A stretch of DNA of 64,000 nucleotides from Syngnathus acus. Its lineage: Eukaryota; Chordata; Actinopteri; Syngnathiformes; Syngnathidae. Of this stretch, positions 1 through 11,440 are shown in pieces. Position 1 is the stretch's first letter, and every line of letters begins with the position of its first letter. A model generated the notes under the pieces. It did no database searches. It had not been told where the DNA came from and worked only from the letters and a program-made list of their open reading frames with translations. The DNA is taken from contig NC_051093.1 of assembly GCF_901709675.1 (NCBI RefSeq), positions 7,865,553-7,929,552 of the forward strand. The letters are read 5' to 3'. A program made the position numbers and the translations under genes.

Positions 1-29
1 GTATTGAGCTTTTGTTCCTCTTTCTCCAG

Positions 30-238
30 GTGCTCCAGCAGCTGTCAAGCCCGCTGAAGTCTTTTCAGGTGAGAATTAATTAAAATGCATATCAATTTTT
101 TTTTTTTTTTTTTTGGTGGTATCTTACTTTGTTTGTCTTGCAGAGGACTGGAGCAATCAGCCAGCTACTGAGGACTGGTCCACTGCTCCCACTGCCCAGG
201 CCTCTGACTGGGGTGGTGCTGCTTCTGATTGGTCTTAA
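30..238 (+). CDS. rpsa: 40S ribosomal protein SA (laminin receptor 1), C-terminal two exons, partial
   Basis: Only the 3' end of the gene lies in the window. Coding exons are 30-68 and 144-238, separated by a 75-nt intron (gtgagaatt...ttgcag). The joined frame ends in repeated acidic-Trp-Ser units ([13 protein letters not shown], then SDWGG and a final SDWS before TAA at 236-238). This D/E-W-S repeat tail is diagnostic of vertebrate RPSA, a structural protein of the small ribosomal subunit that also appears at the cell surface as the 67-kDa laminin receptor precursor; the tail is the part linked to laminin binding in the family. The first exon here enters in phase 1 (two bases complete an upstream codon). 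Two AATAAA signals follow within 35 nt of the stop. Upstream exons are outside the window, so length and integrity cannot be judged. Identity is strong because the tail repeat is specific. Confidence 0.9.
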
Positions 239-245
239 AACAGAA

Positions 246-273
246 AATAAACCTGAACGTGACAGAAAATAAA
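246..273 (+). promoter_or_regulatory. rpsa polyadenylation signals (two AATAAA)
   Basis: AATAAA occurs at 246-251 and again at 268-273, 8 and 30 nt after the rpsa stop codon, each inside a near-identical ACAGAAAATAAA context. They imply a very short 3' UTR, as is usual for ribosomal protein mRNAs. Confidence 0.75.
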
Positions 274-1158
274 GTGTTTAACACCATTTTTTTCTGAATT
301 GTCTGTTATTGTTCACCTTCTGAGACAAGCTGGAAATTGAATCCTGGTAGATGTACAGTAGCTACAACAGTACTACCACAATGGGAGTGTGCTATAGTTA
401 AAAATTTTTTTTTAAAAAATGGACAGATTATTTGAAGTTTTTACAATCTTTCAAGTGAGTAGTGGATGAATGACAGTTTTTTTGTTTTTTCCTGGGGGCA
501 GAGGCTGTAAGCCATCGCTACTCCTTAAATGGCTTCCTACTCGAGCAGAACGTCGACGACTAACTTGTGTTGCCAAATACATGTATTACTATGAAAACAG
601 TGACGTACAATTTTTAGAGGGCATCTATAATATTCGATAGTTTTCTTTTCCTTCGATGTATACAATGAAGCAAAAGTGAAGCGGCTGTCCAGCATCCCGC
701 CTGTGCAGAACAATCACCACCTCCACATTCGCGCTCGACAGTCAAGTGGGCGTGTCCCAGGGCGGTTCTGACTCTGCTATTGGACGAACACTGTTTCCTT
801 TCCTCCTCGACTTCCGCTTTCTGCACGCCCAACCACGGAATAATGATAATAATGATCAAGATGGCTACTACAGAAGCCTTCTTTCTGTAGCTAAACACGG
901 ATTACATGGGGTCACTCAAAACTGCAGTTTAGAACTTTTAAAGTCCTTCGTAGGCGTCGGGGGCTACGCCGGGTACAAGACTATATGGATTTATCACGGA
1001 ATGTGCCGAAATATTAGTAACTGTGTCGCCTGGAGCAGTTATTCAACGGAAGCTAGCTAGTATAGTAACCAGCTAGCGGTGTAACTGGCGACTCCGGCGT
1101 TAGCTGACCAACCGCGGGGGGAGCCTGGCTCTATTTCGCACGTCCGGTTTGTGAACAA
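274..1158. other. rpsa-ubn2 intergenic region with probable ubn2 promoter/5' leader
   Basis: No gene is recognised here. From about 680 to 1158 the sequence becomes CpG-richer and runs into ubn2 exon 1, as expected for a CpG-type housekeeping promoter. An inverted CCAAT box (attgg) lies near 779-783. Open frames crossing it show no family resemblance. No TATA box was seen close to exon 1, and the transcription start is not determinable from sequence alone. Confidence 0.45.
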
Positions 1159-4100
1159 ATGGCAGAACCGAGGAAAGTTCCCTTCGTCACCCTCTCGTCG
1201 TTCAACACATCCACTCCGTCGACCCCGGAGTTGAGCAAGAAACGCCGTCGCGAAGATGAGGCCATGACTTTGGGCAGAGACGCTGGTGGAAGTGCGGTCG
1301 GGTCAGAAGGTAGCGGAGGTCTGTTCGGGACTTCGCAAGGTGATGCCGCCGAGCCCGAGGAGGCGAAACCCACCGTCCGGCTCGACCTCTCTCTCTCCGA
1401 GCCAAGTGAACGCGGTTCTGCCGAATTCAACTACAGTGAGCTGGTGTTCCCGACGCCTTCACGTCCTTCTCAGGTGAGGAGTCACTCGAGCCTCGGGGTA
1501 ACATAATGTGAGCAAGGGGGCTTCGTCTGGCGAACTGGGTTCTTGTATACAAATATTACATTATTTCCAAAAGTTCCCACGTTATATACATTATAATATT
1601 CAATTACAATGTAGAGTCTAACACTCACAGTAAAGACGTCATTAGCAGGTCATTAATAACGACTCTGGACTGTAAGTAAATTGGATTGATAAATAAATCA
1701 CATACACATCTAACAAGCAGTACTGTTTTTTTTTTTTAAACTAATAAAATTGGTTTCTTTCACTATTCACTCCATAATTACCTTGCTGTCTTTTACATGT
1801 AGGTACAACTTGCAGCAGCTTCAACTACCCCTAAAGGACTCACACCCTGCCTGGACCCCAACGACCCACTTGCTGATGATGAGAGGGAAAGACGGGAGGT
1901 TGAAGAGTTGGCTAAGAGATTTGAAAACAAATATGTAAGTTATTTTGTACAGTTGTATATAAGTTATATTATACAGCTCTAATGGTAGAGCTGTGTGATA
2001 TGGCCTCAAAATAAACACATTTTAAATTTGCCGACAGAAAAAGTCAACTAACTTGTTGCATCTTTTCATCAATCATTAACATAATCAAAGGAGCTGTCAA
2101 ACTGCATAGTTCGGTTGGGCCAATGCCACGCTGCTATTACGCACGTCTCATGTTCAACCGGGCTTTTCATATGAAAAAAAAAAGTGTTTCTTAGTAGAGC
2201 TCTTTAATTAATCAATAAAACCAGTTGAATGGCTTTGGTAAGCAGACTTTTTGTCGAATGTTGGTGTGCTATTAATTTAATGCTTTGTTTGCAGGGTGGC
2301 GTTTCCAAGAAGAAGAAAAAAGACAGGATGCAGGATCTCATTGATATTGGTTACGGGTATGACGAGACTGACCCCTTCATTGACAATTCCGAAGCTGTGA
2401 GTTTTTACTGCATGCACACGTCATCAGGTTTGGGGCATGGGGCGTTTATGCAATAGCATGACTATTAGCTACGTTAAATGACTGTAAACTAACAGGAAAT
2501 GATTTTATAATAGTTATAAACAATGTTGTGATATAACCAATGAACAGCGTGTTCTGTTTGTACAGTATGATGAGCTGGTTCCGGCCTCTCTGACAACCAA
2601 ACACGGAGGCTTTTACATCAACACAGGAACTCTGCAGTTCCGAGCCGCGTCTGACTCCGAAGCAGACGATACAGAGAATAATCACGTCAAGGTGTGTTCT
2701 TTTCACCTTTGTAAATGCACAATCATTGTCTTTCATCTAACGTGATGGTAAAAAGGAACATTCTTCTCCTAAAAGGTAAAAGATGGAGCTGAGCGGGTGA
2801 TTAAAAAGCGGAGGAAAAAGCAAGATGGTGCAGTTTTGGAGGAGAAGAAACCTAGGAAAAATAAAGTACCAAAGCCAGGGTAAGGTTCTAACTTTTCGGT
2901 TTGTCATTGTTTATTTTGCATTCTCAACAGTCAGCTGAGCATATTACTTTTCATATAATTATTTTCCTTTTTGTATCTCGACAGAGTGTCATCCTTGAAT
3001 CGTCCAGAAAAGAAGAAGCGGAAGAAGCTTATGAAAGATTCCCTCCATCTGGCCAACATGTTGCGCCGCTTCACCAGGGAGAAGGAAGAGATGCGAAAGA
3101 GGAACATAGCTGGTGCCAGTTTGCCGCGACCCCAAGCCAAAACGCCCGGTGCTAACACTTCGGTCGTCATCAGCCAAGCCAAGGTCGCCGGCGGCAACGA
3201 CTGCAACATGGCGGATTTGACATCCGACCCCGCCGTGATATCACTGCTGGGGTCGGCCAACAATGACGTGTTGCACGACATGATGGGCGATCTGGACTTT
3301 GGGATGCTGGACTCTCCGCAGTCCTCCAGTCCTACTCAGGGGGAGAACGGCTCGTTTGGCGTGGCCCAGAAGGCAGGGGCAGGCCGTATGTTGCAGGCTA
3401 GTATGATGAGTCCTCCATCACTGCCCACTGGTCTCCCAGGCCCTCTCTTGAAGCGCATCGAAGACCTCAGAGCGGTATGAGATTCGCTCTTGATATTTTA
3501 CTTCTTGTGGAGGAGACTAAGTCTAATGTCATGTCATGCTAATTCTTGTTTCATGTCACAGGCATCTCGTCAGTTTGACAAAGAGGGCCGCAAAAAGTTC
3601 TTCACCATGGACATGAATAATATCCTACTGGAGTGAGTGACATTGATGTTTTCATTTTTTCCCCAAACATTTTTCATATCAATAATCAACAAATTATTAG
3701 ATAATTTTCAGTGGTGTCTCAAAGGTTGTTAAATAATGCTTCTTGAATTTCAATTTACTTCAAATCACTTGACTTTTTTGATCACAAGTAACAAGCCTAT
3801 GGCAGGCAGGCAGCTAGCTCGCATTAGAAGAGAATTTTAGACATCCTTCCTTAACCCCTGCTTGTCAAATTGTATTTATAGCTTGTCTATTATAAGCATA
3901 ACCCTCTTATGTGTGTGTGTGTGTCTGTGTGTGTATTAGTATTGATTTACAGGTTCAGGAGCAACCAGCAGATGTTCGTTCAGCTGTCTACTCTCACTTG
4001 GAGGCCTTTGTCCCGTGTAATAAAGAAGGTCTGCTCAAGCGCCTTAAGAAATTGAGCCTTAACATACAGGTACTTTTTTTTTTATTTGCTATGTCGCCTC

Positions 4101-7100
4101 CAAATTTTACATGTTAGAAAAAAAACATCTCGTCTTATGGTGAGGTTTCAATCAGGGTCTCTATTCAAATGTGAATACTGCCCTTTATGAAATGAAATTC
4201 TCGGATGCCCCACACCCTCCCTTTTTTTGGCTAGGACGGCAGACTCCGCACACCACTCCTCAAGCTGAAGCTGGCGGTGTGCAGCGTGATGCCAGAGCAA
4301 ATTGCTCGATACAACATGGACTGTATTGCAAAAGTGGCAAAGTAAGCGCACCTCCAAATCATCTTTTATTTATTTTTATGTATAATTCCGGGCAGCCTTG
4401 TGGTTATTTCTCGTAGCTGTTTGATCGGACGCAACGCAGACGTTGTCCGAAAGCACTGACGTACTGCTTGTTTGCGTCTCACTCCTGACAGACAACAGTC
4501 CGAGGAGGGAGAGAAAAATGCTTCCGAGGACGAGGATGAAGAGAAGCCAGGCAAGAGGGTGATGGGGCCTCGGAAGAAGTTTGTCTGGGACGACAAACTC
4601 AGGTCTGTTTCCTTTTTCTCCATTATGAGGCTGCTATTGTAAAAGCAGTCGATGGATTTCTTTGAGTTTACCAGATCTTTTTTTTCCCCCTGTTGTCATT
4701 TTCGGTCAGGTCGTTGCTATGCAACTTGGTACGAGTAAAGCTGAGCTGCTATGAGCTGGAGGGCAAGACCACGTCTCCTGAAGATTACCTCAAAGCCTTC
4801 ATGGAGACAGAGGTGAAACCTCTTTGGCCAAAAGGTTGGATGCAGAGCAGGTGAGTCTTTTTGTCCTGACTTGATTTTGCCAAGTTAGGTAGTCGGTAGC
4901 TCAGTTGTGAATATATATATTTTTTAAAGGATCCTGTTAAAAGAGAGCATCGTGGCTCATGGTCACCTCACCGGCTACTCGTGAGTATAGTGACAATTAG
5001 TAACCGTTTTGTTCCAAAGTTGTTACCAATCACACTCATCTGACTTGTGTTCATTCCAGAGCCAAGAAAAAGATGATCAACACACCAAAAGTCAAGCCAA
5101 AGGTAAAAGAACAGAATGTGCAGAATTGGCTTAATCTAATCACTCTAGTCTGGGAAGTCATATTCATTGAAAAATATTTGGTTCTACTTGTATCCAGTCT
5201 ATATTTATAATCTTTACAACCTGCCATTCTCTTATTTATTTACTGAGCCAACAAGGCGATTAACTTGAACGTTTGTTTGTCAGGAGGCGGCGTGGGTTCA
5301 GCGGACCACACCCTCAGCAGGTGTCGCTCCATCCCCCGTCAGCCAGGTTGCTAAGCGACCGTCTCAGTCGCCGGCTGAGCCCATATGCCTGGATTCCCTC
5401 GACGACGATCTGACGGTTCCCTCCTTGGATTCCATCTCCCAAGCGCTTATGATCCTTGGCAATGCCGCCAAGGGCCTGGCGCAAGGGGGCAGTCCTCCCT
5501 CCCCGGATAGAACTAAGAGCGTCGCCGCCGCCGCAGCCCCTCATGTCTCTGCGCTCCTCCAGCAGCATCAGCAGAAAAAGCACTCAGTCAGCACTTCCGG
5601 CGCCAGCAACCCCCGCTACACGTTCAGCTCTTCGTCTCCCTCCGTCCCTTCCTCTCGGCCGTCCTCGGTCACTTTCTCGCCCGTGTCGTCGGTCAGGGTG
5701 GACGCTATGGGCAATGTGAAGGGCCCGGGTCAGGTGCACAGACACTCAGTGTTGAACACTCAGAGACCCGTGGGTGTCGCCGTGCCTAAGGTCAACGCTC
5801 CTGCTTCATCTGCTAAACCCCGCCCCCCACCCACCGCGTCAACCCTCGCGCCTCCGGGATCAAAGATGGGGGTCTCCGCACCCACTTCAGGCCTCATCAA
5901 ATGCAGCAATAATAAAGGCGTCAACAGTAGCGAGCCCATCATCGTTACGCCACCTCCCTCTCGACAACCGACGAGCCATCCGTCGCCGGCGCATATGAAC
6001 CCCAAAAGCTTCCTGGCGACACGGCTGCCCCACAGCCCCCAGAGCAAAGTATCTCCCACCACCCCATCCCACATGGGCATTCAAACTACGCAGCAGTCAA
6101 ACTTCATCACCCCGATGCACGCCACTCTCACAAAATCCAGTCACAGCAGCATCACGCCAGTGGTCAAACTCACACCTCGCACCGTCAACTTGGCCGTCAC
6201 CACCTCCCCTCGCACCCACGGCTCGTCCATCACCACCCCGTCTCGCAGCCTCAACTCTGTCGTCCCCACCCACGTCATGCACACCCAGTCTCGCACCCTC
6301 AACACGGTCGTCACCACCTCAGGCTCATCCGTCCCCTCCCCAATTTCCAGGTCTCAGGTGACACCCCCCATGCAACAGTTCTCCTCCAAAAGTCCCACAG
6401 GGTTCCGCTCGCCGTACTCAGGTGCCCAGGCCGGAACAGTCAAGGTGGGCCCAGGTGGTTACGCTTCCCCGAGCAACCAGAAGAACCCAGTCAGCAGCAG
6501 CAGCACAGCCAACAGTAGCCTTACTAACTCGCCATCCATAAGCAAACATTCAGGAACCGCCACCCCTCCCACGACGCTCTCCGCCAACTCGGGCCAGCGC
6601 CAGAGGTCCACAGGAGTGACGATGTCTCAGGGGGTCAAACCGGTGACGTCGGTCCCGTTGTCAACGGCCTCTCCTCAGTTGCCTCAGGTTGGTGCTCCCG
6701 CGGCCTTGAAGATGCAACCGGTTCATTTTTATTTTCCCCTTTCCACTCAGGTGTCATCAGCAGGGGGCAGCAGTCTGCTGGGCTCCACCCCGTCTCTCCC
6801 TCTGGGCTTCGGGATGCTGGGCGGTCTGGTTCCCGTCTCGCTTCCTTTCCAGTTCCCGCCGCTGCTCAACCTGCCCCAGTTGGGTGCCGCCGGCTCCAGC
6901 ATACCACCCACCAGCTCTGCGGCCAGTAGCAATGCTTCCTTCTCTACCTTGACTCAAAGTGAGTGCAGGATGTTGAAAATCTGCGATATAATGACTGCCG
7001 CGTCAGAATATGAATGTGCATTACACTTATGAATGAACTCATTACAAAAATTCCATTGTAGTGAGTATGCAGTGAATGAGCGGCTGTCTGTGCTTGACAT

Positions 7101-7588
7101 GCATCCATTTTGTTTGCTTCAACCGTCCGAGCGTTTGTTCTTGTCTGCCGATTTCTCTCAAATGTCGCGTTGGTCACATTTCCCATCTGCCTTTTTTGTA
7201 TCCCTTGTTCATTCTTTTTCCCCTTTCTTTTCACCCCCATGTCCTTTGTGCCCCCGTCCTGTCTCCTCAGATCTGTATAAGAGTCTCCAGTCGGGCTCTC
7301 AGGTTGCTCTGCCTCCTCACTTGCAGCTCGCTTTCTCAGGTAAAATGTGAGCCTCCCTCTCTCCCCTGCACTTTTCCACTGTTGCTCCTTCCTTGTCTTT
7401 CTGTCTGTGCCTTTGCTGTGCTCATCCTGTACTTGTGGTTGTATGCCCCCCCCCCCCCTCCCTTTTTATAGTAATTGAAGACATTTACAGGAATGCTTGT
7501 GATTGACAAGAAAACAACCCAGCGATTTTGTTTCTGTGCAGATGTCAGCCAAAGCCAAGGCGGAGACAACAAGAGGAAGACTCTATGA
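1159..7588 (+). CDS. ubn2: Ubinuclein-2 (HIRA complex subunit), complete, 16 coding exons
   Basis: Exons: 1159-1473, 1803-1934, 2295-2396, 2566-2691, 2776-2879, 2985-3474, 3562-3632, 3940-4069, 4235-4341, 4492-4602, 4710-4850, 4930-4980, 5060-5102, 5284-6958, 7271-7339, 7542-7588. All introns are GT-AG, phases agree, and the sum is 3714 nt (1237 aa; human UBN2 is about 1350). Residues about 130-225 form the conserved Hpc2-related (HUN) domain, with a basic run then [17 protein letters not shown] and [16 protein letters not shown], which binds HIRA and H3.3-H4 in the family. Residues about 425-640 are the ubinuclein middle domain, with [11 protein letters not shown] and [12 protein letters not shown]. 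The Ser/Thr/Pro-rich tail is encoded mainly by one 1.7-kb exon and ends GGDNKRKTL. The motifs LLCNLV and [14 protein letters not shown] favour UBN2 over UBN1. Role: replication-independent H3.3 deposition in the nucleus. The start ATG opens MAEPRKVPF, matching the family N-terminus. Confidence 0.92.
6688..6750 (+). other. Intron-like in-frame segment (possible exitron) in ubn2 exon 14
   Basis: Within the long coding exon, 63 nt begin with a cag|gttggt donor-like site and end in a long pyrimidine tract plus cactcag|gtg, a strong acceptor. The segment is exactly 21 codons with no stop, so both retention and removal keep frame. It encodes the only aromatic-rich patch ([10 protein letters not shown]) in an otherwise Ser/Thr/Pro tail. 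The gene model here keeps it as coding. Confidence 0.35.
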
Positions 7589-8006
7589 TAGTGGCTGGAC
7601 TTGGTGCCAGATGGAGCAGACCACTTTTCATATGTTCTGCTTTTCAGGAATGGAAAACGTTTTGATAACTTTTATATCTTTTACAGCTAAACAAAACGGC
7701 AACTACAATTTGTCGAAGTTTACAAGAGACCTTATATCACTGTGGACAGAGAGAAAACATGCATGTACGGTATGTATGTGTGTGTGTCCGCCAGTGTGTA
7801 TATGACGAGACATGATCGACGGGGTGCCTTTGTATGTTTCCCTCCCTAATGCATGGTCAGTGACTACATGGTGCTCTTTTTAAACCGGAGGTGCAACGGT
7901 ACATGGCAAAAATATTTATTTAGCACTATACCAGTTACAGCACAGTTGGAAGTTTTGTATTTTCCTTTCAAAGTGTCAAAATCATTATTAATCAGCTGAA
8001 AAGCAA

Positions 8007-8012
8007 AATAAA
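8007..8012 (+). promoter_or_regulatory. ubn2 candidate polyadenylation signal
   Basis: AATAAA 419 nt after the ubn2 stop codon, inside an AT-rich 3' region. It is the first canonical hexamer downstream of the stop. Region 7589-8701 otherwise holds only 3' UTR-like sequence and a repeat fragment. Confidence 0.5.
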
Positions 8013-8359
8013 GGAATATTTCAATAGAACCCATGGAACATACTGTGGGTTATCTGTACCGTTGCACCCCTATTTTAGACAATGACATTTTTGCTGACAT
8101 TTGTAAGAAATGTAAAATGCGGAGCTTTCCTCCGACCCAAGCTGAACATGTTTTCTCTATTTTACTTGAATTCTTCAGAGTTACATTCTGTACAGTACTG
8201 AAACCTTTTAATTAAAAATCTTACCTTCATATGGTAAAAAGATTAGATGGAACCTGTTGTCTAAAAGCCTGTACACAATATGTGTAAAAAAGGAAAAAAA
8301 AAAAAAAAGTACTATATTGGCTAATTGTTTTTCCAAATTATGTTTTCCAGCTCAGTTAG

Positions 8360-8410
8360 GCCGGTATGAATCTGGGCCTTCCTGTGTGGAGTTTGCATGT
8401 TCTCCCAGTG
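8360..8410. repeat. Fragment of a common fish interspersed repeat
   Basis: The stretch reads like the widespread teleost repeat tail containing TGTGTGGAGTTTGCATGTTC followed by TCCC, with a degraded upstream part. It lies between the convergent 3' ends of ubn2 and trir. The assignment rests on recollection of the motif. Confidence 0.55.
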
Positions 8411-8701
8411 CTAACATGAGTAAGATGGATGGGCTTGCATCGCTTGCATATGGCCTTGAACAACTTAATGTGCATTGGAGAAAAAAAAAAAGGAAACATG
8501 ACACCACAATGATCAGGCAGTGTAGATTTTTTATCTTATGACCAAAAAGAATGAAATCATTTTTGCCAAGTTTTCAAAGCATTTCAGAGGAAAATATGAA
8601 CAGCGTCAAAACAAATCAAAAGGAGCAAAAATACAAAAAAGGGTAAACTTTCAGGAAACGAGATGGAAAAAAAGGCAAAGGTTTCTTCTGTGATTCCATG
8701 T

Positions 8702-9572
8702 CTACTTGACCAGCGGCCTGGTCTTATCGTCATCGCCGCACTGGTGCGCTTTGTACTTTTTCACCTCCGCCATGTACTTTGACCAAGCGTCACTCTTGCC
8801 GGGCGTAGTCTGCAAGGGAGAGAAGACACGGCACGTCAAACCAATTTCCATCTTTGGCTCGTCCTCTGCTCCTTACCTCTGTGTCCTGTTTTTGCTTCTT
8901 GGCAACCATACCGGTCTTAAGGAACACACCGCCTCTGCGCTTCCCCACCTGGGTTAGGACATAGAAGACTGACACCGTTACAGGAGGCCTTGCCTTAGCA
9001 ACGAAGGAGACTACACCAGAGCAGGTCTACATTTTGTCTGCTGTCCAACCACCAGCCTCATCTGTGGAGAACATCCCCCAACTCATCCCATCTAATATGG
9101 CTTATGATACACTACTCACAAATTGGTAAGATATTGGGCCGTTGGGTGAAGCTTCATTTGACCTTCTAGCACAAGAGATCATGCATTCAACAGTGTAAAC
9201 ATTTATAGTACATCCTGAAAGTTTACCCTGTTTGTGAGTAGTGTATACAGTCAGTCTACAACAATGGTGAATTGGCCTAAGGCTGTCAGTTTGGATGTGC
9301 TAGCTGCCAACCCTTACAAAGCTAGTGACGGGAGGGGGCTTCGTATGTCCTTGCTCTCCATCTGTCCCCTGCTCCTTTTTCCTCATTTCCTCCTCCATCT
9401 TCTTCTTGAACATCTCCATAAAGCTGCCGTCGTTGGCGAACGCGTTGCCCGAGGACGACGGGCCTTGCTGGCTCCCGGACGGGGACGCGGGGCTCCCGCC
9501 GTCTGAGTCCCCGCCGCTGCTGCTACCGCCATCAGTATGGTGCGATTTTGCGTGTCTGCGCCTTTGTTCCAT
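8702..9572 (-). CDS. trir: Telomerase RNA component interacting RNase (TRIR/C19orf43), complete, 3 exons
   Basis: In transcription order the exons are 9572-9318 (85 codons), 8948-8877 (24 codons) and 8809-8702 (35 codons plus stop). All splice sites are GT-AG at codon boundaries, giving 144 aa (human about 176). Recognisable family blocks are FANDGSFMEMFKKKMEEE at about residues 44-61, VGKRRGG followed by KTGMVAKKQK across exon 2, and the C-terminus SDAWSKYMAEVKKYKAHQC then GDDDKTRPLVK, which is almost invariant in vertebrates. The N-terminal 40 residues are low-complexity Ser/Gly/Asp. In mammals TRIR is a small nuclear exoribonuclease reported to act on telomerase RNA; no classical nuclease motif can be pointed to here. 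It is convergent with ubn2 about 1.1 kb away and lies in the same orientation as hook2, as in the human 19p13.13 cluster. Confidence 0.92.
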
Positions 9573-10030
9573 GTTTATTGATTGCGGTGGTGCCTCAGTG
9601 TTCGGGAGTTGTCCGGGACTTCCAGTTAGACAACGAGCTGCTCCTCTTGGTATTGCTGGGTTGTATATAGTTTAGCTCGATAGCGTTTCGTAAACAAAAA
9701 GAACGTATTCCTTGCGAAAAGAAATCGGTCGAATACAATCCGCGACGTGGCTCGTATAGCACTTATTAAGCTAGAAGAAGAAAAAAAAATCAGTTAGTTC
9801 GAATGCTAATGTTGCTAACGTCGTCTGATTGACTGCTTTCGAATAAACTAGCACCGATTTCAGCTGGTGACGTCTATACGTTGACAGAATTAAACATTAG
9901 ATACCACAAATTTGAAATACCCGTGTCCAGGCTCGTAGAGTTTGTGAAGTGGGCCTGTGTTTTGGCTAGGTTTTCACTAAGCCCATCGCTCGCCGTCGGC
10001 CATTTTTAGGTTATCAGCGACGTCACGCCA
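9573..10030 (-). promoter_or_regulatory. trir promoter region
   Basis: Sequence upstream of the trir ATG contains no ORF of note. A CRE-like GACGTCAC lies at 10019-10026, and CG dinucleotides recur between 9690 and 10030, consistent with a TATA-less housekeeping promoter. The exact start site is unknown. Confidence 0.4.
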
Positions 10031-10179
10031 TGGGCGTGGCTTCAACTTGTGTTGGCTCGTGCAATTTCACTGGTTTGAAATTTACTTTTATTATTATTTT
10101 AATAAACTTTTATTTTAGGAATATTGTGTAACGATCTCACGTAAAGGCCCAATGTATCAATGTTTCAGTATCTTTTTAT

Positions 10180-10365
10180 TTATTTCCATCCATCCATAGA
10201 AAACCACACTGCTCCTCCTGAATCCGAGATTCGACCTCCCGACGGACTCTCCTCTCGAGCACCCCTGAATAGACCTTACCAGGGAGGCTGAGGAGTGTGA
10301 TTCCTGTGTCGTTAGAACACACCCTCCGATCCCCCTTCTTCAAGAGGGGAACCACCACCATTTAT
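10180..10365 (-). mobile_element. Non-LTR (LINE) reverse transcriptase fragment
   Basis: Read on the minus strand, about 60 codons resemble the reverse-transcriptase core of fish LINEs: KKGDRRVCSN, then GITLLSLPGKVYSGVLERRV, then IQEEQCGF. The fragment is truncated at both ends and surrounded by AT-rich sequence; the motif that should follow QCGF is degraded. It is a dead 5'-truncated or internal fragment, not a gene. Confidence 0.7.
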
Positions 10366-10825
10366 TTTCGTATTTTATTATTGTTTATATTTGTGTGCAT
10401 TGTGCAATAAACCTACCACTTGTGTCCAAGTGTACCTAATGGAGTGTCCAAGTGACGTCACAGATCAAACCGCCAATCATGAGGTGGGGGTGAGGGCGGG
10501 TGGGGCACTTTTCACTTTCAGTTAAACTTTGACCATGATTTTTCCCTAATAAAGTGGCCTGTTATTAGGTACATCTAAACATGGCGGTGTACCTAATGTC
10601 GTGTCCAAGTGATGTCACAGAGCAACCAGCCAATCAGGCGGTGGGGGTGAGGGCGGGTGTGGCACTTTTCACATTTGACCATGATATTTTCCCTAATAAA
10701 GTGGCCTGTTATGAGGTACACTTGAAAATGGCGGTGTACCTAATGGAGTGTCCAAGTGACATCACAGATCAAACAGCCAATCAGAAAGTGGGGGTGAGGG
10801 CGGGTGTGGCACTTTTCACTTAAAC

Positions 10826-11025
10826 CAGGGGTGTCGACCTCCAGTCCTCGAGGGGCCGCGTTCCAATATGTTTTCCAAGTTACCCTCGTTAAACACACCT
10901 GCGTGAAAAGTTTTAGCTCCTTTCACGTTCTGCAGGAGCTAAAACTTTTCACGCAGGTGCACTTAACGAGGGAATCTTGGAAAACATGTTGGAATGCGGC
11001 CCCGAGGACTAGAGCTTGACACCTG
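10826..11025. mobile_element. Palindromic foldback element, copy 1
   Basis: A near-perfect inverted repeat: left arm 10826-10920, 14-nt loop 10921-10934, right arm 10935-11025. Ends read CAGGGGTGTCGACC and GCTTGACACCTG, resembling hAT-type MITE termini (CAGGGGTG). Inner arms pair GTGAAAAGTTTTAGCTCC with GGAGCTAAAACTTTTCAC. No clear 8-bp target duplication was found, and there is no coding capacity. Confidence 0.7.
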
Positions 11026-11182
11026 TGACCTTTGACCATGATATTTTCCCTAATAAAGTGGCCTGTTATGAGGTACACTTGAAAATGGCGGTGTACCTAA
11101 TGGAGTGTCCAAGTGACATCACAGATCAAACAGCCAATCAGAAAGTGGGGGTGAGGGCGGGTGTGGCACTTTTCACTTAAAC

Positions 11183-11382
11183 CAGGGGTGTCAACCTCCA
11201 GTCCTCGAGGGGCCGCGTTCCAATATGTTTTCCAAGTTACCCTCGTTAAACACACCTGCGTGAAAAGTTTTAGCTTCTTTCACGTTCCGCAGGAGCTAAA
11301 ACTTTTCACGCAGGTGCACTTAACGAGGGAATCTTGGAAAACATGTTGGAATGCGGCCCCATGGACTAGAGCTTGACACCTG
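11183..11382. mobile_element. Palindromic foldback element, copy 2 (duplicate of copy 1)
   Basis: This is the same element 357 bp downstream of copy 1, differing at only a few positions. The flanking array sequence is also duplicated, so copy 2 arose by tandem duplication of array plus insertion and not by a second transposition. Confidence 0.7.
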
Positions 11383-11440
11383 TGACCTTTGACCAGGTAC
11401 ACTTGAAAATGGCAGTGTACCTAATGGAGTGTCCGTGTGA

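Noticed and set aside
746-1060. 104-codon plus-strand frame upstream of ubn2
   Set aside because: No family resemblance; it lies in the presumed ubn2 promoter and 5' leader.
10581-10823. 80-codon plus-strand frame with an internally repeated peptide
   Set aside because: It lies wholly in the tandem array, and its periodicity follows the array units.
10804-11376. Two near-identical 71-codon plus-strand frames
   Set aside because: They read through the duplicated palindromic element; the repeated protein is a consequence of the DNA repeat.
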